Shown: positions 48,211 to 60,717 of the stretch, piece by piece | Layout: each line of letters starts with the position of its first letter | How positions within the stretch are numbered: the first letter of the stretch is position 1 | NCBI RefSeq assembly: GCF_002259485.1 | Contig: NZ_NPGA01000020.1 | Location: 620,001-684,000 of the forward strand | Source of the DNA: Rhodococcus sp. 14-1411-2a | GTDB lineage: Bacteria > Actinomycetota > Actinomycetes > Mycobacteriales > Mycobacteriaceae | DNA length: 64,000 nt | Reading direction: 5' to 3' | Made by a program: the position numbers and the translations under genes | Notes under the pieces: model-generated | What the model was told of the DNA's origin: nothing | What the model saw: only the letters and a program-made list of their open reading frames with translations | The model's database searches: none

Positions 48211-48236
48211 AGTTGGTGCCTCTCGAAAGATCAGGA

Positions 48237-48338
48237 GTGGAGCCTGCAGGAACGACGTGGTTCGAGCAGTGTGGAGCCTGCAGGAACGACGTGGTTCGAG
48301 CAGTGTGGAGCCTGCAGGAACGACGTGGTTCGAGCAGT
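48237..48338. repeat. Three tandem copies of a 34-base unit upstream of the M23 gene
   Basis: Three identical 34-base units (48237-48270, 48271-48304, 48305-48338) plus a four-base start of a fourth. Each holds the core GGAGCCTGCAGGAACGAC and a small inverted repeat GAAC-GACGTG-GTTC. It lies in the 272-base gap between glnD and the M23 gene, in the latter's 5' region. The rest of the gap has no recognised element; I see no sign of a cyclic di-AMP riboswitch. Confidence 0.9.
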
Positions 48339-48482
48339 GTGGTGGTCGCTCGAACGGTCGAGAGTGTCGTTTCTGCGTCTGGGACGAATGTAACAAATCG
48401 GCATCGGCGCAAGGCCCGGTGGCCGGAAGTTCGTGAATAGTCACCAGCGCGAGTCGGTCTGCTCTCGCATTCCGACCCGCGG

Positions 48483-51354
<2,872 letters not shown>

Positions 51355-51414
51355 TCACAAGACCTCGAGTGCCCGTTGTCGTACGGTGCAGCGTTCACGT
51401 CTATCTCTACCTTG

Positions 51415-52725
51415 TCAGGCGAAATCATATGCAGTCTCAGCGTGCTCGGCTTCGTCGATGCCGTTCGTCTCCTCCTCGTCGGAGACGCGCCAGCCGAGGG
51501 GCTTGAGCGCGAACGCGATGACCGCGGTGACGATGGCGGTGAAGACCAGCGCGAACAGTGCGATGACGATCTGCACGACGAGCTGCTTGTAGTCGCCGCC
51601 GTAGAACAGGCCGGTCTCGGATGCGAGGAAGCCGATTCCGATCGTTCCCCACAGTCCTGCGACGAGGTGAACGCCCACGACGTCGAGCGAGTCGTCGTAG
51701 CCGAACTTGAACTTCAGTCCGACCGCGAGTGCGGAGAGCACACCGGCGACGACGCCGAGGATCATGGCACCGACCGGCGTGAGCGTGCCTGCGGCCGGAG
51801 TGATGGCGACCAGACCTGCGACGATGCCCGAGGCGGCGCCGAGGCTGGTGGCGTGACCGTCACGAATGCGCTCGGTGATGAGCCAGCCCACGATCGCGGC
51901 TGCCGTGGCGGCGGTGGTGTTGACCCAGGCCACGCCGGCGATGCCGTCGGCGGCGAAGGCGGAGCCTGCGTTGAATCCGAACCAGCCGAACCACAGCAGC
52001 GCTGCGCCGAGCATGACGAACGGAAGGTTGTGCGGGCGGTAGGCGACCTTGCCGAAGCCTGCGCGCTTGCCGATGATGATCGCCAGAATCAGGCCGGCGA
52101 TACCGGCGTTGATGTGCACCACCGTGCCACCGGCGAAGTCGATCGGAGCGACGCTGGCGACGAGTCCGCCCTCTCCGTCGTCGGTGGTTCCGAAGATCAT
52201 TGCCGCCAGCCCGTTCTCGGATCCGGAGAGCAGTCCGCCGCCCCAGACCATGTGAGCCAGCGGGAAGTAGGCGAGGGTGACCCAGATACCGGCGAAGGCG
52301 AGCCAGGTGCCGTACTTGACACGGCCGGCGATCGAGCCGCTGATCAGTGCCACCGTGATGATGGCGAAGGTGACCTGGAATGCCACGTCGATGATGTTGG
52401 CGTAGCCCCATGCGCCGGCGATGTAGTTACCGTCGGCATCGGTGATCGAATCCTTGAGTCCGAAGAACTCGAACGGGTTGGCGAAGACACCGCCGATGTC
52501 CTGGGTTCCGTAGGACATCGACCATCCCCACAGGAAGTAGATGATCGAGACGACGGCCATTGCTCCGAACGACATCATCATCATGTTCAACACGGACTTC
52601 GACTGCGACATACCGCCGTAGAAGAACGCCAAGCCCGGCGTCATCAGCAGTACCAGCGATGCTGCCATCAGCATCCACGCGGCGTTGCCGGAGTTGGCCA
52701 ACATATCCTCGGGACTCACGTACAC
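51415..52725 (-). CDS. amt: Ammonium transporter
   Basis: An 11-helix membrane channel (436 residues) for ammonium uptake. VLLMTPGLAFFYGGM in the first helix, FQVTFAIITVALISG, and the pore His residues in DFAGGTVVHINAG and VGVHLVAGLWGTIG are intact. Either GTG 52725 or GTG 52719 is the start; GGAGG upstream fits the second slightly better. First gene of amt-glnK-glnD, 72 bases ahead of glnK. Confidence 0.96.
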   Translation of the reverse strand: MYVSPEDMLANSGNAAWMLMAASLVLLMTPGLAFFYGGMSQSKSVLNMMMMSFGAMAVVSIIYFLWGWSMSYGTQDIGGVFANPFEFFGLKDSITDADGNYIAGAWGYANIIDVAFQVTFAIITVALISGSIAGRVKYGTWLAFAGIWVTLAYFPLAHMVWGGGLLSGSENGLAAMIFGTTDDGEGGLVASVAPIDFAGGTVVHINAGIAGLILAIIIGKRAGFGKVAYRPHNLPFVMLGAALLWFGWFGFNAGSAFAADGIAGVAWVNTTAATAAAIVGWLITERIRDGHATSLGAASGIVAGLVAITPAAGTLTPVGAMILGVVAGVLSALAVGLKFKFGYDDSLDVVGVHLVAGLWGTIGIGFLASETGLFYGGDYKQLVVQIVIALFALVFTAIVTAVIAFALKPLGWRVSDEEETNGIDEAEHAETAYDFA

Positions 52726-52784
52726 CCTCCATTCTCCTGCACACCGGTTGGCGCGCCGTTACGCAAGAAGAGTGGTTTCACGAA

Positions 52785-52822
52785 GTTTCATCCGTGACAC
52801 TCGGGTGTTTCGGGCATGTGAA
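52785..52822 (-). promoter_or_regulatory. GlnR-like binding site upstream of amt
   Basis: On the minus strand TTCAC-N6-GAAAC-N6-GTGTC-N6-GAAAC, matching the actinomycete GlnR pattern gTnAc-N6-GaAAc-N6-gTnAc-N6-GaAAc: both b half-sites perfect, each a half-site with one mismatch, and all three spacers exactly six. It ends 60 bases before the amt start. GlnR activates amtB-glnK-glnD under nitrogen limitation in Streptomyces and mycobacteria. Confidence 0.65.
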
Positions 52823-52906
52823 CGCATGACCGAATTCTGTTGCAAAAAGGTTTCGTGCTGGCGTTTGTGCTTTTGCCCCGGTTCGGGAACTGCCCCCGAG
52901 TCGAGA

Positions 52907-54316
52907 TCAGCCCAGCAACGCGTCGACGAAGGCACCCGGCTCGAACGGTGCCAGATCGTCGGCACCCTCGCCGAGACCGACGAGCTTGACGGGCACTCCG
53001 AGTTCACGTTGCACCTGAAAAACGATGCCACCCTTCGCGGTTCCGTCGAGCTTGGTCAGCACGACTCCCGTGATGTTCACGATTTCGGCGAAGACACGGG
53101 CCTGCGTCAGTCCGTTCTGGCCCACGGTTGCGTCGAGAACGAGCAGAACGTCGTCCACGCGGGCACGCTTCTCGACGACTCGCTTGACCTTGCTCAGTTC
53201 GTCCATCAGACCCGATTTGGTGTGCAATCGTCCCGCGGTGTCGATCAGAACCACATCGACGCCGTTCTCGATCCCCTTGCTCACCGCGTCGAAGGCGACA
53301 GCAGCCGGATCCGCGGCCTCCCTGCCGCGAACCACCTCGGCACCCACTCGCTCGGCCCAGGTCTGCAGCTGATCGGCCGCAGCGGCGCGGAACGTGTCGG
53401 CGGCACCGAGCAACACCCGCCGCCCGTCCGCGACCAGCACGCGAGCCAGTTTGCCCGTGGTCGTGGTCTTGCCGGTTCCGTTGACCCCCACCACCAGCAA
53501 CACCGCGGGCGCGCCGTCGTGCGGCAACGCGCGAATCGAACGATCGAACTCGGGGTGCAGCTGCGCCACGAGGATCTCGCGCAGCAGAGCCCTGGCGTCG
53601 GCTTCGGTGCGAATACTGCGCGCCGCCATCTGCTCACGCAGCGTCCGCATGATCTCCGCGGTGGTGGCCGAACCGATATCGGCGATCAGGAGGGTGTCCT
53701 CGACCTCTTCCCACGAGTCCTCGTCCAGGTCGCCGCCGCCGAGGAGGCCGAGCAGGCTCTTGCCCACCGCGGACTGAGATCGTGCCAGCCGGCCACGGAG
53801 ACGGTCGAGTCGTCCCTCGGTCGGTTCGATGGTGTCCAAGCGGCGAGGCGCGGGAGCAACGGTGTCGGCCACCGACGGCTCGGGAGCAACGGGATCTTCG
53901 ACGGTGGCATCGGTTGCCGGGGCCTCCGGCTCGGACACCTCCGGTTCGATCCAGACGGTCTCCGATTCGACCGGTTCAGGCGTGGGTACCACCGGCGGCC
54001 GCTCGACCGGCGTGGACTCGACGGGAATGTTCTCGACCGGCTTCGCCTCGGCAGGCTTCGGCACGACCGGCTTCGGCTCGGGCCTGGGGGCCTTCGGGGC
54101 AACAGGCTCGGCTGTCGCCGTTCCCTGACTGAACGAGAAGCCGCTACCCGCGGTGTAGCCACCGGATTTGTCCTTGGTGGCCGCGCCCTCGATTCGCGCT
54201 GCCTCGTCCGACTTGAGGGACACTCTCCGGCGACGGGAGAGAACCAGCCCGACGACGAGGACGACGAGCAGGACGGCAGCGATCGCCGCGACGATGATCC
54301 ACGCTTGGTTACTCAC
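52907..54316 (-). CDS. ftsY: Signal recognition particle receptor FtsY
   Basis: 469 residues. A membrane helix at the N-terminus (AWIIVAAIAAVLLVVLVVGLV), an acidic Pro/Val-rich linker (about 30-165), and the NG GTPase domain: GVNGTGKTTTTGKLA, DTAGRLHTKSG, TKLDGTAKGG. The GTG at 54316 has GAGAGG nine bases upstream; an ATG three codons earlier abuts that site and is less likely. Partner of Ffh; next to smc, as in most actinobacteria. Confidence 0.95.
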   Translation of the reverse strand: MSNQAWIIVAAIAAVLLVVLVVGLVLSRRRRVSLKSDEAARIEGAATKDKSGGYTAGSGFSFSQGTATAEPVAPKAPRPEPKPVVPKPAEAKPVENIPVESTPVERPPVVPTPEPVESETVWIEPEVSEPEAPATDATVEDPVAPEPSVADTVAPAPRRLDTIEPTEGRLDRLRGRLARSQSAVGKSLLGLLGGGDLDEDSWEEVEDTLLIADIGSATTAEIMRTLREQMAARSIRTEADARALLREILVAQLHPEFDRSIRALPHDGAPAVLLVVGVNGTGKTTTTGKLARVLVADGRRVLLGAADTFRAAAADQLQTWAERVGAEVVRGREAADPAAVAFDAVSKGIENGVDVVLIDTAGRLHTKSGLMDELSKVKRVVEKRARVDDVLLVLDATVGQNGLTQARVFAEIVNITGVVLTKLDGTAKGGIVFQVQRELGVPVKLVGLGEGADDLAPFEPGAFVDALLG

Positions 54317-54420
54317 GTGGAACATCCTCTCAGGCGATCGCGGCCGTTCGTCACCGGTGGTGCACCGACCGTGAAAATGCGCTTCCCGCCCGCAAGTCCG
54401 TGTCGATAACATTCACGGTC

Positions 54421-55053
54421 ATGGAGTGGACCACGGTGCGCGACGCCGCCGAACTGACCGAGATGTTCGGAGAGCCGAGCTTCCGAGCCGCCAACAAGGA
54501 CCGGCGCACGCTGCACCCTCTGGACGTGCAGTGGCTCGCTGCCTCCCCGTTCTGCCTCATCGGGACCTCGGACGCGAGCGGGCGATGCGACGTTTCGCCC
54601 AAGGGCGATCCGCCCGGGAGCCTGGTGCACGTCCTCGACGACGCCACGATCGCTCTCGCCGAACGGCCGGGCAACCGCCGGATGGACGGCTATCGCAACA
54701 TTCTCGAGAACCCGTTCGTCGGGCTGAACTTCTTCGTCCCCGGTCGCGGTGACACCCTCCGCGTCAACGGTCGCGCTTCCTTGGTCACCGACGCCCCGTT
54801 CTTCGACGAACTGCAGGTCAAGGGCCACCGCCCGATCATGTGTCTGGTCGTCGACATCGAGCAGGTATTCCATCACTGCGCGAAGGCGTTCATGCGGTCA
54901 AAGCTGTGGCAGCCCGAGACCTGGGATGCCGACGCCATCCCCGACGTCGCGACGCTGACGAAAGCGTTGATTCCTCAGGCTCCCGAGACGGTGGAGGAAC
55001 TGCGGGAATACTACGGTCCGTCCTACGCCGAACAGCTCTACCCGAAGCAGTAG
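54421..55053 (+). CDS. Pyridoxamine 5'-phosphate oxidase family protein
   Basis: A 210-residue split-barrel flavin-binding-like protein. PFCLIGTSDASGRCDVSPKG and the NPFVGLNFFVPGRGDTLRVNG region match the PPOX-class MSMEG_1061-type family. It is likely to bind FMN or F420; the substrate is unknown. It is divergent from ftsY (about 100 bases) and convergent with smc. A GTG at 54400 would add seven residues. Confidence 0.8.
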   Translation: MEWTTVRDAAELTEMFGEPSFRAANKDRRTLHPLDVQWLAASPFCLIGTSDASGRCDVSPKGDPPGSLVHVLDDATIALAERPGNRRMDGYRNILENPFVGLNFFVPGRGDTLRVNGRASLVTDAPFFDELQVKGHRPIMCLVVDIEQVFHHCAKAFMRSKLWQPETWDADAIPDVATLTKALIPQAPETVEELREYYGPSYAEQLYPKQ

Positions 55054-55069
55054 CCACGGAGGACGCTGC

Positions 55070-58000
55070 TCAGGAGACGGTGTCGGATTCAGCGACCGCA
55101 TCCGGCTCGGTCGGGTCCGGCTGTACTGCGTCCACTGCGACGCGTTCTCGGTTCAACCGCTGCGAGATGACCGTGGTGATTCCGTCGCCGCGCATGCTGA
55201 CGCCGTACAGCGCATCGGCCACTTCCATCGTCGGTTTCTGGTGCGTGATGACGATCAACTGCGACTTCTCGCGGAGCTGCTCGAACAGTCCGATCAGTCG
55301 ACGCAGGTTGGTGTCGTCCAGTGCTGCCTCGACCTCGTCCATGACGTAGAACGGTGACGGTCGGGCGCGGAAGATGGCCACCAGCATGGCCACCGCGGTC
55401 AGCGATTTCTCGCCACCGGAGAGCAGCGAGAGCCGCTTGACCTTCTTGCCGGGTGGGCGGGCCTCGACCTCGATTCCGGTGGTGAGCATGTCCGACGGGT
55501 CGGTCAGGATCAGTCGTCCTTCGCCGCCGGGGAAAAGCTTGGCGAACACCCCGGTGAATTCTCGTTCGACGTCGAGCCACGCCTCCGTGAAGACCTGCAG
55601 AATCCGTTCGTCGACGTCGGCGACCACGCCGAGCAGGTCCTTGCGCGCGGACTTGACGTCTTCGAGCTGCGTGGACAGGAAGTTGTAGCGCTCCTCGAGG
55701 GCGGCGAACTCTTCGAGAGCGAGCGGGTTCACCTTGCCGAGTGTCGCGAGGTCACGCTCGGCGCGTTTGGCGCGCTGCTCCTGAGTGGCGCGGTCGAACG
55801 GCATCGGGGCCGGTGCCACCACCTGCTCGCCTCGCTCCTTGGCTGCCTCGTACTCGGCCATCTCGAGTTCGGTGGGTGGCAGGGCCACGTCGGGCCCGTA
55901 CTCGGCCACCAGATCGTCGAGGCCGATGCCGTGTTGCTCGAGAATCGTCGTCTCGAGTTGTTCGATCCGCAGCGCGGCCTGGGCGCGGGCCACCTCGTCC
56001 CGGTGCACGGCGTCGGTGATCGACGCCAGCTGCCCCTGCAGGGCTCGAACCTGCTCCTTCACCTTGTCGAGTTCGATTGTGCGCGTTGCACGTTCGGCAG
56101 AGAGCTCGTCGCGCCTGCGTGCAGCGGCTGCCACGACCGTGGCCAACCGCGCAGCGACTTCCTCGCCCGATTCTCCGACCGCCGCCGCCACTGCGGCCGC
56201 ATGCCGACGCGCCGCGCTCTCACGCTCGGCTCGCGCCCTGGCCTCACGCTCGGCTCGCGCCGCCCGTCGAAGCGAATCCGCCTTGCCGCGCACGGACTGT
56301 GCGCGCTCTTCGGCGGTCCGCACGTTCAACCGAGCTTCGACCTCCACGGCACGCACTTCGGTCAGCGCCGCTGCCGCCATCTCCCGTTCCATGGTGGTCG
56401 CAGCGTCACCGCTCTCGCCGTCTCCCGCGAAGCCCGATTGCTCGTCCTCGGCCGTCCGCAGGTTTTCCTCGAGCTCGGCCAGCCGCGCAATCGCTTCTTC
56501 TCGACTGGCCTCGGCAGAGCTACGCTGCGTCGTCAATCGCGCCGACTCCGCATGAGCCGAACGCGCCAGCTGCCCCAATCGGCCCAATTGCTCGTACACC
56601 GCGGCCATCGCGGCATCGGATTCGTTCAGCGCTGCGAGCGCTTGTTCAGCCGATTCGCGCCGGTCGCGCTGCTCCTCCAACGCTCCCGAGAGTGCTGCAT
56701 CGAGCTCCTCGGAACGGCGCACGGCCGCAGCCAACTCGACCGTCGACGTATCGATCGCCGACTGCACTTCGAGAGTGCTGGGTCGACGATCCGAGCCGCC
56801 GGTGACCCAACCCGGTTCGACGACGTCGCCGTCCTTGGTCACCGCACGCAGATCACCGGATTCGGAGACGAGACGGTGTGCAGCGTCGAGCGATTCGACG
56901 GCGACCATACCGTCGAGCAGGGCCGCCATGGCTCCGGCCAACCGGTCCGGATACTCGATCAGGTCCAGCACCCATCGAGCGCCGTCCGGCAGTTCCGGAC
57001 GTGAAAACGACTGCGCTGCAGCGACACTGCCGTGCACGATGGACGCGCGCCCGCCGTCGGCCGCACGCAGCGCCAGCACGGCATCCCGCGCGGCGTCGAA
57101 CGACTCGGCGTGTGCGGCATCGGCGGCCGGACCCATGGCCACTGCCACCGCGACCTCGTAGCCAGGCACGACCGTGAGATGGCCGGCCAGCAGACCCGAC
57201 AGACCGTCCTGCTGGTTCTCCACCAGCCACCCGGCACCGTCCTTGCGTTCGAGGCCCATCGTGAGCGCTTCGATCCTGGCCTCGAACGACGCCACCTTCT
57301 TGCCCGCGATGCGTTCTTCGGCCTGCAGTTCGGTCACTCGAGCGTCGGCATGTCGAAGCGCGGCGACGGCTCGTTCGTAATTGGTGTCGAGGCTCAGTTC
57401 ACTCGCATCGAGGGTACCGATCTGATCCTGCACACTCTCGAACTCACGCTGAGCCGATTCGCCCCGCTCTCGGGCCTCGTCGATGGCCACCGACAAGCGC
57501 TCCACCTCCGAGTCGATCGACTCGACCTTGGTTCGGAAGGTGTCGACTCGGCCGGACAGGCGAGCGAACCCCTCACGGCGGTCGGCCACCGCGCGTACAG
57601 CGGCGAGGTGGGCGCGCTCGGCGGCCGCAGCGGCCGCTTCGCGCTCGGCCAGCTGCTCGCGTGCCGCCTCGAGGGTTTCACGTGCCATCTCGACTGCTTC
57701 GACGAGTTCCATCTCTTCTTCGGCGACCCGCTCGGCCTGCGCTTCGAGCTCGTCCGGGTCCTGCCCTCGACCCGTGGATCGAACGGCGTCGAGATGCCGA
57801 GCCCGTTCGTGTGCGATGCGCACCGTCGCGTTGACGCGCTCGGCCAGGGCCGACAGGCGGAACCACGTCTGCCCGGCCGCTTCGGCACTGGGGGTCAGCC
57901 GGGCGACCGCCTGCTCGTGTTCGCCGAGTGCCACCGAGCCGGCTTCGAGGGCGTCCTGCACCATCGCGTACTGCTCGCGTGCCGCTTCCTCGTCCTGGGT

Positions 58001-58732
58001 CTGGTTCGCGAATTCCTCGCGCCTGGCCACCAGATCGTCGGCCACCAGTCGCAATCGGGCATCACGTAGGTCGGCCTGGACGGTCTGCGCGCGGCGCGCA
58101 ACCTCGGCCTGCCTGCCGAGAGGCTTGAGTTGGCGGCGCAATTCGGTCGTCAGGTCGGTCAACCGCGCCAGGTTGGCCTGCATCGCGTCGAGCTTGCGGA
58201 CGGCCTTTTCCTTGCGCTTGCGGTGCTTGAGTACCCCGGCTGCTTCTTCGATGAAGGCTCGCCGGTCCTCGGGCCGCGATTCCAGGATCGCGGCGAGCCG
58301 GCCCTGCCCTACGATCACATGCATCTCGCGGCCGATGCCGGAGTCGCTGAGCAGTTCCTGGACGTCCATCAAACGGCACGAACTGCCGTTGATCTCGTAC
58401 TCGCCCGCGCCGTCGCGGAACATACGCCGAGTGATGGAGACCTCGGAGTAATCGATCGGAAGTGCGCCGTCGGAATTGTCGATCGTCAGAGTGACCTCTG
58501 CGCGGCCCAGCGGGGCGCGCCCCGAGGTGCCCGCGAAGATGACGTCTTCCATCTTCCCGCCGCGCAACGCCTTGGCACCCTGTTCACCCATCACCCAGGT
58601 CAGGGCGTCCACGACATTTGATTTACCCGAGCCGTTGGGGCCGACGACACAGGTGATTCCCGGCTCGAAACGCAGAGTCGTCGCCGAAGCAAAGGACTTG
58701 AAGCCCTTCAGCGTCAGACTCTTGAGATACAT
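55070..58732 (-). CDS. smc: Chromosome segregation ATPase SMC
   Basis: 1220 residues: N-terminal Walker [15 protein letters not shown], long coiled coils rich in Glu/Arg/Ala with a hinge near residues 500-660 (Gly-rich [12 protein letters not shown]), and the C-terminal [14 protein letters not shown] signature and [15 protein letters not shown] (Walker B). It compacts chromosomes with ScpA and ScpB, which are not in the window. Normal length. Upstream of ftsY, downstream of acyP. Confidence 0.97.
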   Translation of the reverse strand: MYLKSLTLKGFKSFASATTLRFEPGITCVVGPNGSGKSNVVDALTWVMGEQGAKALRGGKMEDVIFAGTSGRAPLGRAEVTLTIDNSDGALPIDYSEVSITRRMFRDGAGEYEINGSSCRLMDVQELLSDSGIGREMHVIVGQGRLAAILESRPEDRRAFIEEAAGVLKHRKRKEKAVRKLDAMQANLARLTDLTTELRRQLKPLGRQAEVARRAQTVQADLRDARLRLVADDLVARREEFANQTQDEEAAREQYAMVQDALEAGSVALGEHEQAVARLTPSAEAAGQTWFRLSALAERVNATVRIAHERARHLDAVRSTGRGQDPDELEAQAERVAEEEMELVEAVEMARETLEAAREQLAEREAAAAAAERAHLAAVRAVADRREGFARLSGRVDTFRTKVESIDSEVERLSVAIDEARERGESAQREFESVQDQIGTLDASELSLDTNYERAVAALRHADARVTELQAEERIAGKKVASFEARIEALTMGLERKDGAGWLVENQQDGLSGLLAGHLTVVPGYEVAVAVAMGPAADAAHAESFDAARDAVLALRAADGGRASIVHGSVAAAQSFSRPELPDGARWVLDLIEYPDRLAGAMAALLDGMVAVESLDAAHRLVSESGDLRAVTKDGDVVEPGWVTGGSDRRPSTLEVQSAIDTSTVELAAAVRRSEELDAALSGALEEQRDRRESAEQALAALNESDAAMAAVYEQLGRLGQLARSAHAESARLTTQRSSAEASREEAIARLAELEENLRTAEDEQSGFAGDGESGDAATTMEREMAAAALTEVRAVEVEARLNVRTAEERAQSVRGKADSLRRAARAEREARARAERESAARRHAAAVAAAVGESGEEVAARLATVVAAAARRRDELSAERATRTIELDKVKEQVRALQGQLASITDAVHRDEVARAQAALRIEQLETTILEQHGIGLDDLVAEYGPDVALPPTELEMAEYEAAKERGEQVVAPAPMPFDRATQEQRAKRAERDLATLGKVNPLALEEFAALEERYNFLSTQLEDVKSARKDLLGVVADVDERILQVFTEAWLDVEREFTGVFAKLFPGGEGRLILTDPSDMLTTGIEVEARPPGKKVKRLSLLSGGEKSLTAVAMLVAIFRARPSPFYVMDEVEAALDDTNLRRLIGLFEQLREKSQLIVITHQKPTMEVADALYGVSMRGDGITTVISQRLNRERVAVDAVQPDPTEPDAVAESDTVS

Positions 58733-58792
58733 AGCGTCCGTACTTTACCGGCACGCTGCGCAAAAGCGCGCCGAGCCTCCCGCAACGGACGA

Positions 58793-59068
58793 TCAGCGTT
58801 CGACGAACCCCGCCAGATCTCCGCGGGCGTTGTCCCAACTCTCCACCACGAGCGTGACCGTTCCCGGCGTCCGGTCGCCTCGGAGCAAGGCCAGCAGTGC
58901 CTCGAGACGCTCACGTGGGCCCTCCGCTATCACCAGGACCCGTCCGTCCGCGTGGTTGGTCGCGTGACCGACCAGTCCGAGTTCGAGTGCGCGCGAGCGC
59001 GTCCACCACCGGAACCCGACGCCCTGAACGAGCCCGTGCACCCACGCCGTCAGCCGTTCTTCGCTCAT
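58793..59068 (-). CDS. acyP: Acylphosphatase
   Basis: A 91-residue enzyme that hydrolyses acyl phosphates. The phosphate loop VHGLVQGVGFRWW with its Arg, and NHADGRVLV with the catalytic Asn (ATNHAD), are both present. ATG 59068 overlaps the previous gene's stop (ATGA). Next to smc as in mycobacteria (Rv2922A). Confidence 0.93.
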   Translation of the reverse strand: MSEERLTAWVHGLVQGVGFRWWTRSRALELGLVGHATNHADGRVLVIAEGPRERLEALLALLRGDRTPGTVTLVVESWDNARGDLAGFVER

Positions 59069-59331
59069 TCGCGAGCCAACTTTCGGACGTTTCCGTCGAA
59101 ACCGGTGCCGGTTCGCGTATCGAAAAGCCCTGCGGCAGCGCTGTTTCCGGTCGTGAAACACAGCGTGTCACCGTCGGTGACCAGTCTGCCCGGCGAATCG
59201 ACGTCGGCAACGAGTGTGCCCCGGTCACCGCTCGGAGCGGCGGTACGCAGAGCGCCCGATCCGGCGGGAGCCGGAGCAGTCGCCGCGCCGAGGAGCAGAC
59301 CCGTGACGTCCACGGCTGCTCTGGCTTTCAT
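59065..59331 (-). CDS. Unrecognised 88-residue protein between osmC and acyP
   Basis: Its ATG overlaps the osmC stop as TGATG and its own TGA overlaps the acyP ATG as ATGA, so it is locked into the operon. Codon use is GC-rich at third positions like its neighbours. The first 30 residues (MKARAAVDVTGLLLGAATAP) look like a weak signal or membrane segment; the rest (GDTLCFTTGNSAAAGLFDTR) is small-residue-rich, with one Cys. No family recognised; M. tuberculosis has no gene I recall here. Coupling and codon use make it likely real. Confidence 0.65.
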   Translation of the reverse strand: MKARAAVDVTGLLLGAATAPAPAGSGALRTAAPSGDRGTLVADVDSPGRLVTDGDTLCFTTGNSAAAGLFDTRTGTGFDGNVRKLARE

Positions 59332-59759
59332 CAGGCGTCCACGTCGATGTCCAGGGTGACAGTCGTGCCGGCCTTCAGGGTCCGGCCCACCGTGCAGACC
59401 TTGTCGATGGCGCGCTGGACGACGGTGAGCAGCCGCTCCTGTGCCTCGGGGTCCATTTCGCTCAGGTCGACCCGAAGAATCTCGTTCAGTTCCGGGTACA
59501 ACTCGTTTTCCCGATCCGCGGCCCCTGACACCTCGACGGTGGCGGAGTAGTCGTCTCCCAGTCGACGCGAGAGCGGTAGGTCCGAGCTCATCCCGGTGCA
59601 CGCTGCGAGGGCGATCTTGAGCAGCTCGCCGGGGGTGAAGACGCCCTCGACCGACTCGGACCCGATGAGCACTTCGGCTCCTCGCGAGCTGCGGCCGGTG
59701 TAACGACGTGTGCCTGTGCGCTCGACCCAGAGGTTGGTCGGCGTGCTCTGTTCTGCCAT
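59331..59759 (-). CDS. OsmC-family peroxidase-like protein
   Basis: A 142-residue OsmC-like protein: GVFTPGELLKIALAACTGMS holds the family's first Cys (AACTG), but the second catalytic Cys position reads Val-Cys in KVCTVG further on. Members reduce organic hydroperoxides with thiols; both Cys are needed. The family is also at this place in mycobacteria (Rv2923c). It is followed by the small gene and acyP. Confidence 0.87.
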   Translation of the reverse strand: MAEQSTPTNLWVERTGTRRYTGRSSRGAEVLIGSESVEGVFTPGELLKIALAACTGMSSDLPLSRRLGDDYSATVEVSGAADRENELYPELNEILRVDLSEMDPEAQERLLTVVQRAIDKVCTVGRTLKAGTTVTLDIDVDA

Positions 59760-59790
59760 GACCGAAATACTAGGCGGGCGGTTCAGAAGT

Positions 59791-59841
59791 GGAGCCTGCG
59801 GAATGACCCATTAAGACAGGACAGGAGCCTGCGGAATGACC
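59791..59841 (+). repeat. Two direct copies of the GGAGCCTGC repeat between mutM and osmC
   Basis: GGAGCCTGCGGAATGACC at 59791-59808 and again at 59824-59841, 33 bases apart, in a 91-base gap. Same core as at 8240-8255 and 48237-48338. It ends ten bases from the mutM stop. Confidence 0.8.
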
Positions 59842-59850
59842 TGCGTCCGG

Positions 59851-60717
59851 TCAGCCGCGCACGTGTCGGGGTCGCGGCTGGCAGGTGGGGCAGCTGAACG
59901 ACGAGCGGTTCATGAACTTCTCGCGTCTGATCGGGGCTCCGCATCGCGAGCAGGGCAGGCCCTCCTGCCCGTAGGCGTCGAGGGATCGATCGAAGTAGCC
60001 GGATTGACCGTTGACGTTCACGTACAGCGCGTCGAACGAGGTTCCGCCCTGTGCCAAGGCCTCGCCCATCACCGCGTGCACCGCTGTGAGAAGGCGCCGC
60101 AGCGCCGGCCGTGTCAGAGTCTCCGCGATTCGATTGCCGTGGATCTTCGCACGCCACAGCGCCTCGTCGGCATAGATGTTGCCCACGCCCGAGAGCACGG
60201 TTTGATCGAGCAGTGCCCGCTTGATCTCGGTGTGCTTGCCGCGCAACACGTTCACCACCGATTCGGCGTCGAACAGAGGATCGATCGGGTCGCGGGCGAT
60301 GTGTGCGACCGGTTCGGGTACCTCGGTGCCGTCCACGGTGACAATCGGGGCGAGTGCCCAGCCGCCGAACGTGCGCTGATCCACGAAGCGCAGATCGGTG
60401 CCGTTGTCGAGTCGAGCACGAATGCGCAGGTGCCTCTCGTCCGGGGCGGACGGCGGCTGCACCAGCATTTGCCCGCTCATACCCAGGTGCACGACGGTCG
60501 CGAAATCGCCGGGTTCCATCACCAGCCAGAGGTATTTTCCGCGCCGTCGAGCGGAGGAGATGCGTCGACCGCGCAACTGGCCGATCAGATCGAGACCACC
60601 GAGATCGTGACGCCGCACGGCGCGGGGGTGCAACACCTCCACCGACCGCATCGTTTTGCCGACGACATGAGATTCCAGACCGAGCCTGACGACCTCGACC
60701 TCGGGTAGTTCCGGCAT
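59851..60717 (-). CDS. mutM: Formamidopyrimidine-DNA glycosylase
   Basis: Base-excision repair enzyme (288 residues) for 8-oxoguanine and ring-opened purines. It begins [10 protein letters not shown] with the catalytic Pro and Glu, has the Lys in [15 protein letters not shown], and ends in a zinc finger ([19 protein letters not shown], then CPTC). The ATG overlaps the rnc stop as TGATG. rnc-mutM order as in Rv2924c-Rv2925c. Confidence 0.96.
   Translation of the reverse strand: MPELPEVEVVRLGLESHVVGKTMRSVEVLHPRAVRRHDLGGLDLIGQLRGRRISSARRRGKYLWLVMEPGDFATVVHLGMSGQMLVQPPSAPDERHLRIRARLDNGTDLRFVDQRTFGGWALAPIVTVDGTEVPEPVAHIARDPIDPLFDAESVVNVLRGKHTEIKRALLDQTVLSGVGNIYADEALWRAKIHGNRIAETLTRPALRRLLTAVHAVMGEALAQGGTSFDALYVNVNGQSGYFDRSLDAYGQEGLPCSRCGAPIRREKFMNRSSFSCPTCQPRPRHVRG

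Noticed and set aside
48237-48338. CRISPR array
   Set aside because: The units are contiguous and identical with no unique spacers, only three, and no cas genes.
48211-48444. Longer start of the M23 endopeptidase through the repeat
   Set aside because: The extension is repeat-coded and the GTG at 48210 has a well-placed ribosome-binding site.
48211-48482. Cyclic di-AMP riboswitch ahead of the M23 gene
   Set aside because: Expected by analogy with other actinobacterial wall hydrolases, but the conserved blocks are absent and the region is largely the 34-base repeat.
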